A stretch of DNA of 64,000 bases from Mycobacterium sp. JS623 (GCF_000328565.1 NC_019966.1:6262001-6326000), one strand, 5' to 3'; positions 1 to 11,426 are shown, counted from the stretch's first letter. The notes: generated from the sequence alone by a model not told the origin. Translations and numbers: made by a program.

Positions 1-392
1 ACCACATCGTTGAGCGAGCGCTGCACGTCGGCGTCGAAGTCTTCGGTGACATCGACGTAGAAGCCCGTCGTGCCGATCACCTCGCCGTCGCCGTCGGTCC
101 ACCGGTCGCCGACCACGACGACCACGTGGACGTTGCCTGCCGTGTCGATGATGCGGTGCCTGCTGGAGAACGGGATGCCGAGGCGCCGGACCTGATCGAT
201 CAGCTGTGCCACCGTCGGCTTGTCGTCGGGATGTTTGTGCGACAGCACGAGTTCGGTCGTCGGGTTGACGGTCCCCGGTTGATAGCCGTGCATCGCGGCC
301 ACCTCGTCGGACCACTCCCAACGGTCCTCCTGGGCGTGGTATCTGAAACTTCCCGCTGCCGGCCATTCCGGCGGCGATTGCTCCGCGTCGAT
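1..392 (-). CDS. PAS domain (probable PAS-ANTAR) regulator, N-terminal part, cut by window edge
   Basis: About 130 N-terminal residues are visible on the minus strand; the rest lies left of the window. The segment has the PAS fold pattern of a mycobacterial family in which an N-terminal PAS sensor is followed by a C-terminal ANTAR RNA-binding domain: WEWSDEVAAMHGY, then LSHKHPDDK, SSRHRI and VIGTTGFYVDVT. The ANTAR half is inferred from the family and not seen. The start is odd. An in-frame TAG sits at 411-413 and no ATG, GTG or TTG follows before the PAS fold begins. An ATC codon at 390-392 lies 4-5 bases after a strong Shine-Dalgarno tract (complement of 397-405), so ATC initiation is my best reading; a small indel is the alternative. 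Confidence 0.75.
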   Translation of the reverse strand, partial: MDAEQSPPEWPAAGSFRYHAQEDRWEWSDEVAAMHGYQPGTVNPTTELVLSHKHPDDKPTVAQLIDQVRRLGIPFSSRHRIIDTAGNVHVVVVVGDRWTDGDGEVIGTTGFYVDVTEDFDADVQRSLNDV

Positions 393-464
393 GCTGCCTC
401 CCCCTTTCGCCTAACTGGAGTATGTCCCTTTCCGCCCACCAAGAAAATGCCTCTGTAACAGAGG

Positions 465-470
465 TAACAT
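465..470 (+). promoter_or_regulatory. Leaderless -10 element before the MarR gene
   Basis: TAACAT ends six bases before the ATG at 477, with no Shine-Dalgarno sequence. This TANNNT-N6-start layout is the usual signature of leaderless mycobacterial genes. Confidence 0.5.
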
Positions 471-476
471 CGGACG

Positions 477-929
477 ATGGACACCCGCACCGATCTGATC
501 GCCCAGCTGTTCAACGTGGTGGGCCGGTTCCGGCGGCAACTGCGACGGTCGACCGGCAGCGGATTCGACACCACCGGGGTGACGCAATCGCAGGCCGAGA
601 TGCTGCGCTTGGTCGGCCGCCAACCGGGTATCTCCGTGCGGGAGGCCGCCACCGAGCTGGCCTTGGTGCCCAACACCGCCTCGACGCTGGTGTCCAAGCT
701 GGCGGCCGACGGGTTGCTCATCCGCACCGTTGACGCCGACGACCGCAGGGTGGGCCGGCTGCGGCTCACCGAACCTGCACAACGCATCGCCGACGAGTCG
801 AGGGCAGCGCGCCGCGCCGCGCTAGCGGAGGTGCTCGATCAGTTGGATCCCGCGCAGCTCGACAGCCTGGAGCGCGGATTGGAGGTACTCGCCGAGATGA
901 CCCGCATGCTGCACGAGAGGCAACCATGA
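477..929 (+). CDS. MarR family transcriptional regulator
   Basis: A 150-residue winged-helix protein of normal MarR length. The DNA-binding region covers roughly residues 35-105: the recognition helix is VPNTASTLVSKLAADGLL and the wing is marked by the acidic/arginine turn DADDRRVGRLRLTE. Flanking helices would form the dimer interface. The stop overlaps the start of the following ABC ATPase by four bases (ATGA), so it is the first gene of a three-gene operon with an ABC-2 exporter. The likely role is ligand-responsive repression of that exporter; the ligand is unknown. The start is supported by a leaderless promoter at 465-470. Confidence 0.9.
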   Translation: MDTRTDLIAQLFNVVGRFRRQLRRSTGSGFDTTGVTQSQAEMLRLVGRQPGISVREAATELALVPNTASTLVSKLAADGLLIRTVDADDRRVGRLRLTEPAQRIADESRAARRAALAEVLDQLDPAQLDSLERGLEVLAEMTRMLHERQP

Positions 930-1762
930 CTCTTGCGATCGATTGTGCGCACCTGACTCACCGCTACGGCAATTTCACCGCTGTCGAGGACTTCAGCCTG
1001 CAGGTGCGGTGCGGAGAGACTGTCGGCCTGCTCGGCCCCAACGGTGCAGGAAAGACGACGGTGGTGCGCGTGCTGACCACCCTGACCCCGGTGCAGAGTG
1101 GCCAGGTAGCCATCTTCAGCCTTGACTCGCGAAGCCACACCATGGACATCAGGCACAACATCGGCTATGTGCCGCAACAGCTTTCGATTGAGTCGGCGTT
1201 GACGGGCAGGCAGAACGTCGAGCTGTTCGCGCGACTCTACGACGTGCCGCACCGCCAGCGGGCCGATCGCGTCGACGAGGCACTGGGTGCGATGCAGCTG
1301 CTCGACGTCGCCGACGGCCTGGCGGCGACGTACTCCGGCGGCATGGTGCGAAGGCTGGAGTTGGCGCAGGCGTTGGTCAACCGGCCGTCGCTGCTGATTC
1401 TCGACGAGCCGACGGTCGGCCTGGATCCCATTGCGCGCGACAGTGTTTGGGCCCAGGTGGGCCGCATGCAGCAGGAGTACGGCATGACAGTGCTGCTCAC
1501 CACCCATTACATGGCCGAGGCCGACGCACTGTGTGACCGGGTGGCGCTGATGCATCACGGTCGATTGCAGGCCATCGGGTCGCCTGCAGAGTTGAAGCGA
1601 GCCGTCTCCGCTCAGGCAGATGTCGCCGCCGACGAGGTTCCGGAAACGACGCTGGAGGACGTCTTCCGGCACTACGCGGGTTCGGATCTGGGCGAGGATA
1701 CGTCGCAGGCCGGGTTGCGCGCGGTCCGCAACAGCAGGAGGACGGCGCGTCGTGTCAGTTGA
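926..1762 (+). CDS. ABC-2 type exporter, ATP-binding subunit (DrrA-like)
   Basis: A 278-residue ATPase of the drug/lipid exporter group. Walker A GPNGAGKTT is at residues 37-45, the signature YSGGM near 136, Walker B LLILDEPTVGLD near 155, and the H-loop TTHYMAEAD near 190. This is the single-domain ATPase type that pairs with a separate ABC-2 permease, here the next gene, whose GTG start overlaps this stop by 11 bases. Its position behind a MarR regulator suggests export of a toxic small molecule or antibiotic. The substrate cannot be read from the sequence. Confidence 0.92.
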   Translation: MTLAIDCAHLTHRYGNFTAVEDFSLQVRCGETVGLLGPNGAGKTTVVRVLTTLTPVQSGQVAIFSLDSRSHTMDIRHNIGYVPQQLSIESALTGRQNVELFARLYDVPHRQRADRVDEALGAMQLLDVADGLAATYSGGMVRRLELAQALVNRPSLLILDEPTVGLDPIARDSVWAQVGRMQQEYGMTVLLTTHYMAEADALCDRVALMHHGRLQAIGSPAELKRAVSAQADVAADEVPETTLEDVFRHYAGSDLGEDTSQAGLRAVRNSRRTARRVS

Positions 1763-2582
1763 GCAGAACCTAGAAGGCCCAGACGTTCGGATCGTACGCG
1801 CGCCGCACGGCTGGCGCCGGGTCCGCGGAATGGCCATGCGGATGGGCGCTTTCGCGATCGTAGAACTGCAGAAGTTGCGGCACGATCGCACCGAATTGCT
1901 CACCAGGATGGTGCAGCCCGCGCTGTGGCTGCTGATCTTCGGGCAGACATTTTCCCGGCTGCGCGTCATCGACACCGGCCATGTGCCTTACCTGGCGTTC
2001 CTGGCGCCGGGCATCATCGCGCAGTCGGCGCTTTTCATTTCGATCTTCTACGGCATCCAAATCATCTGGGACCGCGATGCGGGCATCCTCGCGAAGTTGA
2101 TGGTGACACCGGCCCCGTCGTCGGCGCTGATCACCGGTAAGTCCTTCGCGGCGGGTGTGCGGTCGGTGGTGCAAGTCATCGGCGTGCTGGCGTTGGCGTA
2201 TCTCCTCGGCGTGCACATGACCGTCAATCCGCTGAAAATCCTTGGCGCAATGGGCGTTGTGATGCTCGGAGCGGCGTTTTTCGCCTGCCTCTCGATGACG
2301 CTGGCCGGGCTGGTGCAAAACAGGGACCGGCTGATGGGCATCGGGCAGGCCATCACCATGCCGTTGTTCTTCGCGTCGAACGCGCTGTACCCGGTCGACG
2401 TGATGCCGCAATGGCTGCGCTGGCTGTCGGCGGTCAACCCGCTCAGCTATGAAGTCAACGCGCTGCGCGGACTGCTGATCGGCACGCCGACGAACGGTTG
2501 GCTCGACGTCGCTGTGCTGGTAGTCGCGGCGGTCGCGGGCATCGCAATGGCCTCGGCGTTGTTGCGACGGCTGGTGCGCTAA
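1752..2582 (+). CDS. ABC-2 type exporter, membrane permease subunit (DrrB-like)
   Basis: A 276-residue integral membrane protein with about six hydrophobic segments and the ABC-2 pattern near the C-terminus (AITMPLFFASNALYPVDVMP, then WLSAVNPLSYEVNALRG). I chose the GTG at 1752 because an AGGAGG box lies at 1736-1741, ten bases upstream, and it gives tight coupling to the ATPase gene. The frame stays open further upstream inside the ATPase gene but there it is only an overlapping frame. It forms the transmembrane part of the exporter with the preceding ATPase. It is followed after one base by a convergent gene. Confidence 0.9.
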   Translation: MSVEQNLEGPDVRIVRAPHGWRRVRGMAMRMGAFAIVELQKLRHDRTELLTRMVQPALWLLIFGQTFSRLRVIDTGHVPYLAFLAPGIIAQSALFISIFYGIQIIWDRDAGILAKLMVTPAPSSALITGKSFAAGVRSVVQVIGVLALAYLLGVHMTVNPLKILGAMGVVMLGAAFFACLSMTLAGLVQNRDRLMGIGQAITMPLFFASNALYPVDVMPQWLRWLSAVNPLSYEVNALRGLLIGTPTNGWLDVAVLVVAAVAGIAMASALLRRLVR

Positions 2583-2583
2583 C

Positions 2584-4512
2584 TCACTTCGGTGTCGATA
2601 GGTCATACACCGTCGCATCCCCAACCGACGTCGATTCAAACGTCGCCGCGACCCATTTCGCAATGTCGGCGTGACCACGGCTGTTGCCCCAGCCGGGTCC
2701 GTGGCCGTGGTCGTTCACGACGACGTAGTACGCCACCTTGTGCTGCGCGACGTCGGTCTTGAACTCGCTCAGCGTCGGTACCGGGTCAGTTCCGGAGAAG
2801 CCGCCGATCGCCATCACCGCTGTGTCCGTGGACAATTCGAGGCCAGCGGCACTCGACGAGCGGCTGATCGCGGCCGACCATTCGGTGTTGGTGTTCTTCA
2901 GCATCGTGTCGAGGGCAGGGTTGTCCTTGTTCTGGCCGAAGCCAAAGTGACCCTGCCGCGACGCGTCGGCGGGCCCGACCGATGGTCCGCCGCCTTCATG
3001 CGGCTGACCGATCGTGACGACCGCATAGACGGCCGGACCGGCGAGCGCCGCGACCAATCCAATGCCCAACGCGCCGAAGGCAAAGCGCCGATCGGCCCGG
3101 TAAGTCCACGGGACGAGCAGCGCGACCACCGCGAGGACTGCCAGCGCCAGGATCGTCCAGCGCAGGGCGGGCAGCCAGCTTGCGTTCCGGCCGAGGACGA
3201 CCCATGCCCACGCGCCCGTCCCGCCAAGCAGCACAGCCAAACCGGCTCGGTACAACCACTTTTCTCGCCGCTGCCAGAGCTCATGCACACCGATGGCGAA
3301 CATCGCTGCCACGGGAGGGGCGATCGACAGGCAGTAGTACGCGTGGATCGTGCCGTGCATGAAGCTCAGTACCAGCCCGTCCACGATCAGCCAGCCGCCG
3401 AACACAATCGCGGCGGCCCGGGTCAGATCCGTTCGCGGGGCACGTCCGCGGGAGAGCACGACCATAACGGTCGCCAACAACGCCGCGGGCACCAGCCAGC
3501 CGATCTCGAAACCGAATTCGCCGCTGACCAACCGCGGCAACCCCTGGGATTGATTGCCGAATGCGAAGCCGCCATGTCCACCGTTGTGCAGTTGCGCACC
3601 CGCCGAGGTACCAACGACGTTGTCGGGCGTACCGAAGTCCATGTGATTCTTTCCGAGCACGCGGGCAAAACCGTTGTAGCCCAACACCAGATTCATGAAG
3701 TTGTTGTCGGTCGAGCCTGCGATATACGGCCGCGAGGATGCAGGCCACAGCAGCGTCAGCACCACGAACCAGCCCGCCGACATGACGAATGCGACCGCTG
3801 CCACGCCGATGTGTCGCAGCCGGGCACGCAACGTCGTCGGCGCCGCGATCAGGTAGGCAGCGGCGAGTGCCGGGGCCACCATCAGCCCTTCGAGCATCTT
3901 GGCCAGGAATGCGAATCCCAGTGCCACCGCCGCCCATGCCAACCACTTCGGGCTCGCCTGTTGCACGGCGCGCACGGTGCAGTACGCCGCAGCGGTCATC
4001 AGCAGCACCATCACCGCGTCGGGGTTGTTGAACCGAAACATCAACGCGGCCACCGGCGTCAGCGCCAGCACTGCGCCCGCAAGCAACCCGACGCGGGGGC
4101 CGCTGATGCGAGTCACCGCGGCGTACAACAAGGCGACGGAGGCGACCGCCATCAACGCCTGCGGGATCATCATGCTCGCGCTGCTGAAGCCGAATATCTG
4201 GCCGGACAGTCCCATCACCCATTGTGAGACGGGAGGTTTGTCGACGGTGATGAAGTTGTGCGGGTCGAGCGAGCCGAACAGCAACGCTTCCCAATTCTTC
4301 GAACCCGCTTGCGCCGCAGCGGCATAGAACTGGTTGCCCATCCCGTTGATGGTGATGTTCCACAGGTAGATGACCGCTGTGCCGACCAACAACACGGCGA
4401 GGCCCACCCGGTCCCACGTGATCGCGGTCGCTCGGGTGGGCCGCGGCCGGTCTGCGTCGTCAGCGGGCGGTGCTTGCGTCTCTGGGCCGTCCAAAAGTGG
4501 TGGTGAACTCAC
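2584..4512 (-). CDS. GT39 (PMT/ArnT-like) polytopic membrane glycosyltransferase
   Basis: A 642-residue GT-C type glycosyltransferase. It has a short Pro-rich cytoplasmic N-terminus, about ten membrane helices, and a soluble C-terminal domain from about residue 520. The first periplasmic loop after helix 1 holds the acidic catalytic-type motif (SLDPHNFITVDKPP), and FRFNNPDAVM follows, both typical of the family. Such enzymes move a sugar from a polyprenyl-phosphate donor to a lipid, glycan or protein on the outer face of the membrane; donor and acceptor are not known here. GTG start. It is transcribed towards the exporter operon, with its start 19 bases downstream of the DUF417 gene on the same strand. 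Confidence 0.85.
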   Translation of the reverse strand: MSSPPLLDGPETQAPPADDADRPRPTRATAITWDRVGLAVLLVGTAVIYLWNITINGMGNQFYAAAAQAGSKNWEALLFGSLDPHNFITVDKPPVSQWVMGLSGQIFGFSSASMMIPQALMAVASVALLYAAVTRISGPRVGLLAGAVLALTPVAALMFRFNNPDAVMVLLMTAAAYCTVRAVQQASPKWLAWAAVALGFAFLAKMLEGLMVAPALAAAYLIAAPTTLRARLRHIGVAAVAFVMSAGWFVVLTLLWPASSRPYIAGSTDNNFMNLVLGYNGFARVLGKNHMDFGTPDNVVGTSAGAQLHNGGHGGFAFGNQSQGLPRLVSGEFGFEIGWLVPAALLATVMVVLSRGRAPRTDLTRAAAIVFGGWLIVDGLVLSFMHGTIHAYYCLSIAPPVAAMFAIGVHELWQRREKWLYRAGLAVLLGGTGAWAWVVLGRNASWLPALRWTILALAVLAVVALLVPWTYRADRRFAFGALGIGLVAALAGPAVYAVVTIGQPHEGGGPSVGPADASRQGHFGFGQNKDNPALDTMLKNTNTEWSAAISRSSSAAGLELSTDTAVMAIGGFSGTDPVPTLSEFKTDVAQHKVAYYVVVNDHGHGPGWGNSRGHADIAKWVAATFESTSVGDATVYDLSTPK

Positions 4513-4531
4513 ACCATCCAGTCACGCATCG

Positions 4532-5020
4532 CTAGGTTGCGTGAACCTGTGAGGACCCGGCGAGACTCCTGCGGGTTGCGGTTAGCGCATCCGTTATCGT
4601 CCACACCGAAATGCCAAGCAGCGCGACGTCCTTGAACAAGAATCCAGTGGTCAGCGACGGCGCTGGATAGCTGACCGAGGCGTCGAAGGCCCCCGGCGTG
4701 GTGAACAGGAAGCTGATGGTCGCAACGAACAGCAGGACGGCGAGCGCACTGCCGAACACCGACGCCTTCGGCCACCACGGCTTGACGGCGATCAGCACCG
4801 CCGCAGTGAGTTCGAACACCCCGAGCAGGACCGAAAACGTGTACACCGAAAAGATTCCGTACAGCCAGCTCATGAATGGGCTTTCGGAAACCAGGGGCTC
4901 GATCCCCCCGGCTTCGTAGTTGGTGAACTTCAGCAGCCCAAACGCTGCGATCACTATGACCAGGCCGTAACGGGCAGCCAGGCCGCCGATTTCGTCGATG
5001 TGAATCTCTTTGACAGTCAT
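4532..5020 (-). CDS. DUF417 (YkgB/RclC-like) membrane protein
   Basis: A 162-residue protein with four predicted membrane helices and the DUF417 pattern FGLLKFTNYEAGGIEPLVSESP close to the N-terminus. E. coli RclC of this family helps resist reactive chlorine; the role here is unproven. I use the ATG at 5018-5020, which fits the family N-terminus; an in-frame ATG eight codons upstream (5044) is also possible. It is followed on the same strand by the GT39 gene. Confidence 0.82.
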   Translation of the reverse strand: MTVKEIHIDEIGGLAARYGLVIVIAAFGLLKFTNYEAGGIEPLVSESPFMSWLYGIFSVYTFSVLLGVFELTAAVLIAVKPWWPKASVFGSALAVLLFVATISFLFTTPGAFDASVSYPAPSLTTGFLFKDVALLGISVWTITDALTATRRSLAGSSQVHAT

Positions 5021-5063
5021 ACCCGGTGGTGTCGCGCCGGGCATCGATCGTTACGCCAGACGT

Positions 5064-6437
5064 TCAACCCACCGCGACTGTTTCCCGTTGCATGACCTCG
5101 GTCGCGGCGCGTTCACCCGAACGGACTGCGCCGTCGACCCATCCGCACATGACCGCCGAACTCTCGGTGCCCGCCCAGTGAATTCGACCGCACGGTGTGC
5201 GCAACGCGTGTCCGAACTCGGTCAGCACGCCGGGAGGGGCGTGGCTGAGCATGCCGCCCCCGGAGTAGCGCTCGGTCGTCCAGCATTGCTCGATGTAGTC
5301 CACGGGCGACGCGGCCTTGTCGCCGAAGCGCCCGACGAGCTCGGCCAGGATCGTTCGCCTGCGGTCGTCCGCATCGAGGGTTCCGATCTGCCGCGCTATC
5401 GGGCCCTCGACGATCACGCACAGGACGCCTGGACGCTCCGCGTCAGTCGACGCGTCGATGGTGACCGTCGCAGGCGAGCCGGGAGCCGCCGACTGACCGG
5501 ACAACCCGTCGTGGCGCCAGAACGGCTCGTCGTAGACGATGTTGATCTTGTAGATCGCCCCGCTCGGCATGCGCTGATGCAGGAAGGACCGATCGACGGG
5601 AAGCATTGGCTCATAAATGATTTGGCTGGCAATCGCAATCGGCACCGCGACGATGACCCTGCGTGCCCGGACGGTCATCTCGTCGGATCGGACGGTCACA
5701 CCGTCGGCGTCCTGATCAATGCGGCGCACCGGCTGTAACAGGTGCAGCGAGTCACCGATCTCGGCGGCCATCGGCCGATACACCGCACCCATGCCGCCGA
5801 TGATTCGGGAATCCTGCGCCCCGTCTTTGACGCCGAGCAGAAAGCCGGGCCCGCCCCCCGAGGCCATCTGGTACAGCGCGAATAGCATCGAGACCTCCGA
5901 GGCGGCCGATGTGTAGCAGCCGGCCAGCGCTGTCTCGAGCAGGTCGTGCGCTGCCTTGGACACCGTGTTGGAGCTCAACCACTTGGCCAGCGTGATCTGG
6001 TCCCACTTCTCCGCGTGCTTCGCTTCCCACGGCGCCTCGAGCGGGATCGACTTCGACATCTGCCCGAGTTCTAAGAACACGGCGCCGAGGTTGGCCGACG
6101 CCCACGGACTCAATGACCACGGAATAGTGCCCGAGTAGCGATATTGCCGACCGTCGATGATCATCATGGCTTTGCCGTCGAGGTACTGCTTGTAACTCCG
6201 TACGCCGTACTCGCTCATCACCGCCTTGATCCGGTCCTGCCCCGGCCCGATCCAGGCGCCGCCGTGGTCAATCCACACGCCATCGTCCCTGACCTCGGTA
6301 AATGTCCGGCCACCGACCCGATCCCTGGCCTCCAGCAGCGCCACCGATTCGCCGGACTGCTTGAGCCGCAATGCGGCCGCGAGCCCAGCGAATCCCGCCC
6401 CAACTACGCAATAATTAACGTCTGTCATAATTGCCAT
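5064..6437 (-). CDS. Flavin-containing monoamine oxidase (FAD-dependent amine oxidoreductase)
   Basis: About 457 residues. The N-terminal FAD-binding Rossmann motif GAGFAGLAAALRL is followed by the second dinucleotide signature EARDRVGGR and by the flavin-pyrophosphate region. The C-terminal FAD motif IHWAGTESSAVMCGWVDGAV is intact. The protein resembles amine oxidases of the AofH/puo type, which oxidatively deaminate amines to aldehydes. The start used (ATG at 6435-6437) gives MAIMTDVNYC; three codons later there is another ATG, and the frame also runs upstream to 6497. No operon partner of obvious related function is adjacent. Confidence 0.85.
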   Translation of the reverse strand: MAIMTDVNYCVVGAGFAGLAAALRLKQSGESVALLEARDRVGGRTFTEVRDDGVWIDHGGAWIGPGQDRIKAVMSEYGVRSYKQYLDGKAMMIIDGRQYRYSGTIPWSLSPWASANLGAVFLELGQMSKSIPLEAPWEAKHAEKWDQITLAKWLSSNTVSKAAHDLLETALAGCYTSAASEVSMLFALYQMASGGGPGFLLGVKDGAQDSRIIGGMGAVYRPMAAEIGDSLHLLQPVRRIDQDADGVTVRSDEMTVRARRVIVAVPIAIASQIIYEPMLPVDRSFLHQRMPSGAIYKINIVYDEPFWRHDGLSGQSAAPGSPATVTIDASTDAERPGVLCVIVEGPIARQIGTLDADDRRRTILAELVGRFGDKAASPVDYIEQCWTTERYSGGGMLSHAPPGVLTEFGHALRTPCGRIHWAGTESSAVMCGWVDGAVRSGERAATEVMQRETVAVG

Positions 6438-6533
6438 GCTGCGCCGGCACCCCACTACGCGCGTGGTTTTGTTGCTTTCAGCAGGGAAATAGCGCACACA
6501 TCAGTCGATGTCAGTCGCTCTCGGCATGCTCTG

Positions 6534-7882
6534 CTAGCCGGCGATCCGGGCGATCGACTTCAGCGGGATCGGCAGCCAGCTCGGCCGGTGCCGCGCCTCG
6601 TAGGCAGCCTCGTACACCGCCTTGTCGAGTTCGTAGGCCTCGAGCAGGTGCCGGGAGTCGCGTGGGTCGGCGCCGCTGACTTCGGCGTAGCCCTCGCAGA
6701 ACGACGCGGCGTTGCGGTCCACCCATTCCCGGGCCCGCGCGGCCAACTGGCGATCGCGTTCCCCATCGCCGGACTGTTCCATCAGACGTTGGTAGGCGGC
6801 GTATTCGAAGGACCGCAGCACGCCCGCCACGTCGCGCAGCGGGGAGTCGGGCCTGCGACGCTCATCGAGCGGCTGGCCCGGTTCGCCCTCGAAGTCGATC
6901 AGCAGCCACCGCTCGGGGGTACGCAGCACCTGGCCGAGGTGTAGGTCGCCGTGCACGCGCTGGACGGTGATCGTCTCCTCAGCCAGCTTGCCGTAGCGCT
7001 CCTCGATCAACGACACGTACTCCTGCAGTTCTGGCACCGCCGCGGCCGCTGCGGACAGCCGCTCCAGCACGGTGTCGGCCGGGAACAGGATCGTCGACGT
7101 GCCGAGTTCTTCGGCAAGCGTTGCGTGCACGGACGCGACGGCCTCGCCGAGCCGGTAGGACTCTCCGGCGAAATCGCCGCCCACCTCGTCGGCATAGAGG
7201 TCGCCCTCGGCGAACAGGTCACGGGTACTTGCCGTCGCCATGTCCCAACCTTCAGCGGAGTTGGCGGCGAACTCGGTGACCATGCCAAGCGCATACGGCT
7301 GGCCGTCGAGCGTCGTCTCATAAGACCCCAGCAGCCGCGCCACATGCTCGTTGCCCGCACGGGCCAATACCCGATTCAGTTCGATATCCGGATTGATGCC
7401 CGGCGTGATCCGCCGGAACACCTTGAACACGGCTTTCTCTTCGAAGATCACGCTGGTGTTCGATTGCTCGGCGCTGGCCACTCGCGGCGCGGCGTCCACC
7501 GGCAGGGTGACGCCGGGCTCCTCGACGAATCGCACGTCACCGACCGTGGCCGACGAATCAACGAGCGACAGTAGGTATTTCGCGTCCGCCGGGTTGTACA
7601 GCGCGTCGTAGGCGGTGCGATCGTCATCCGACCCGATCGTCGCGACGGAGAGATATTCGGAGATCGGGCTTCCGCTGTCTGTCGCCGCCTCCGCGGCTCC
7701 GAAGTCCCAACGAACGATCACCTGGTACCGCTCGGCCGGCCCCTCGGTGTAGGCGACGTCGAGCAGCACCAACTCAAGGTCGTCTCGCAGCGACACCACG
7801 ACGCCGGGCTGCGCGGACGTCAGTTGGCGATTCCGGCCGGCATACCAGCGTTGCTGGATGATCCATACGTCGAACGGCAGGT

Positions 7883-7886
<4 letters not shown>
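6534..7886 (-). CDS. mak: Maltokinase (maltose-1-phosphate synthase)
   Basis: A 450-residue protein matching mycobacterial maltokinase in length and sequence. Motifs include the N-terminal cap region starting [13 protein letters not shown], and the kinase catalytic segment [14 protein letters not shown] with the Mg-binding LLIDFEGEP about twenty residues later. It phosphorylates maltose with ATP to maltose 1-phosphate, the donor used by GlgE to build alpha-glucan. It overlaps the stop of treS by four bases (ATGA), so maltose made by TreS can be passed on directly. This order is conserved in mycobacteria. Confidence 0.95.
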
Positions 7887-9661
<1,775 letters not shown>

Positions 9662-9814
9662 CAGCCTTCAAACCTACCCAAGTCTGACGAAACTGAACCG
9701 CTCCCGGGGCACCAGTTGAAACCACAATCAAGTCGGGTTACGGTTTCGGCGTCCTAGATCCGTCAGCGTGGCGATCTGGCCATCACTGGCGTTTGCGTAC
9801 GACTTAAGAATCGA

Positions 9815-10279
9815 GTGGCCGTGGCTGATTCGACGCCCAATGATGGTGAAGCCCCAGTAATTGTCGGCATGGCCGACGCGGCGATGCACATGTATTCCGC
9901 CGCAATCGACGCGCTTCCAGATGCGCACGACCCCGAGTACCCGCACCGCGCAGGCATCATCCTCGCCGGCCTCCGCAAACTTTCGGGTTCGTTATCTGAG
10001 GCGGCAGGGCGCAGCAGGGTCACCCCGTCGGTGATCGTCGCGCTCAGCGGTGTGCGGCACCGTTACGACGAGTTGATGGAGACCGCCGCGCACGGGCCGG
10101 GTGCGACGTTGGGACAGCGGCTGTACGTCGCGCGCGGCCGCGCCAAGCTGTCGACGAAGGAAGCGGCAAACGGTGTCGGGCTGCGCAAGGACCTCATCGA
10201 GGCGGTCGAGGCGGAGGAACCCGCCACCGAAGAAGAGACCAGCCGGATCAAGGATCTGATCGCCGCACTCGGCGGCTAG
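9815..10279 (+). CDS. Hypothetical protein with XRE-like helix-turn-helix half
   Basis: A 154-residue protein, GTG start at 9815 with another GTG two codons later. The C-terminal half reads like a Cro/C1-type helix-turn-helix: TLGQRLYVARGRAKLSTKEAANGVGL followed by acidic residues. The N-terminal half is helical and lacks motifs I know. It stands alone between divergent treS and a convergent exported protein, and no operon partner is visible. A DNA-binding role is inference only. Confidence 0.7.
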   Translation: MAVADSTPNDGEAPVIVGMADAAMHMYSAAIDALPDAHDPEYPHRAGIILAGLRKLSGSLSEAAGRSRVTPSVIVALSGVRHRYDELMETAAHGPGATLGQRLYVARGRAKLSTKEAANGVGLRKDLIEAVEAEEPATEEETSRIKDLIAALGG

Positions 10280-10301
10280 CGTCGCTGCGCGTAAGAATCG
10301 C

Positions 10302-11264
10302 TCAGCGGAGGAAGCGCGCAGCGCTCTGCGTGCGGAGCAGGCGTGCGCTGTTGGCCTGCCGGTAGCCGATGAACCCGCCGGACACGGTGAGCATCAGCAG
10401 TCCAGCGACGCCCGGCAATGCGATCAGCGCAAGCTCCCCTGGCGTCGGCTCGCGTAGATAGCGCGGGTAGCCCACCCGGGTTGGCTGCCCGCTCGTCACC
10501 GCCATCGACGGCGTGCGGGGTTCAGTCGCCGGCTGCCATGCGGTCGTCGGCTGCACTGAGCCGCGGATCGCAGGCGCCCTGGCTCCTGTGGCGGCGGCGA
10601 CGACTTGTGCGGGGCCCTCTCCGTTCGTCGTGCCAGGCGGAGCGACGGGCGGGGCCGCGCCACGGATCGGGATGGGCAGCGGCGCGATCACCAACGGCGC
10701 GTGCAGCACCGGCGGCTCGGCCGCCACACCCACCGACGACTTGTCGACGGCACCACCCCCGGAGTCCGCAACCGGCGGCGCCTCTTCCTGCGTCTTGAAG
10801 GTGGGGCCAGGCGCGGGGGTCGGCGGCTGCGGCTGCATCGCGGCGAACAACTCGCCGAGAGTCGGCACCGGTATCACCAGCGTTGGGTAGAAAAGCCCCG
10901 GATTTGGCGACCCACGCGCCGGTAGCTCGTCTTGCTTGGGGATGCGCAGGATGGGAATGGTCCACGATCCCTTGAATTTCTTTGTCGCGGACGGTACGCC
11001 GTTATTCTTTTTGTCGTCTTCTCCGGTCTTTATGTCGACGTCGTCCCGGCCATTTCCGACCGTGCTGCTCGGTGGGTCGGGATTGCTGGCACCGGCCGCG
11101 CCCGAGCTGGAATTGTTGTCGTCAGATTTGCTGGTGGCAGCGGCGGCATCGGGTGCAGCACCCGCCGCATCGCCGGTGTCCGCGAAAGCGATTCCACCAT
11201 TCATGAACAGACACGTGCTCAGCACGCCAGCACCTGCGAACATTCGCATAGCCGGATGTGCCAC
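10302..11264 (-). CDS. Secreted/membrane-anchored Pro/Ala-rich protein
   Basis: About 320 residues. An N-terminal signal sequence ends near an AFADTG cleavage site. A long low-complexity Ala/Asp/Ser/Pro region follows, and a hydrophobic helix lies near the C-terminus (LALIALPGVAGLLMLTVSGGFIGY) before a short Arg-rich tail. That layout predicts a protein anchored in the cytoplasmic membrane with its bulk outside. The middle contains a more ordered PGLFYPTLVIPVPTLGELFA segment. I chose the GTG at 11264 because GGGGGTGAG lies five bases upstream; GTG 11273 and ATG 11327 are in frame. Function unknown. Confidence 0.72.
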   Translation of the reverse strand: MAHPAMRMFAGAGVLSTCLFMNGGIAFADTGDAAGAAPDAAAATSKSDDNNSSSGAAGASNPDPPSSTVGNGRDDVDIKTGEDDKKNNGVPSATKKFKGSWTIPILRIPKQDELPARGSPNPGLFYPTLVIPVPTLGELFAAMQPQPPTPAPGPTFKTQEEAPPVADSGGGAVDKSSVGVAAEPPVLHAPLVIAPLPIPIRGAAPPVAPPGTTNGEGPAQVVAAATGARAPAIRGSVQPTTAWQPATEPRTPSMAVTSGQPTRVGYPRYLREPTPGELALIALPGVAGLLMLTVSGGFIGYRQANSARLLRTQSAARFLR

Positions 11265-11426
11265 GGTGCTCACCCCCGATGAGAATCGTTGTCTGCCAAG
11301 ACCATAAGTGGTGTTATTCTCGCACATTTACCTCTTTTGGTAGATGCGAAATTTGTCGCCGAATTCAAGAATTGTTGGCGGCGCGCGTCAATTGGCCGGA
11401 GCTGACGCGACGACCGTGCCGTTGGG

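Noticed and set aside
2671..4227. Long plus-strand open frame opposite the GT39 glycosyltransferase
   Set aside because: It has Arg/His/Gln-rich shadow composition and no domain; the minus-strand frame has clear membrane helices and GT39 motifs.
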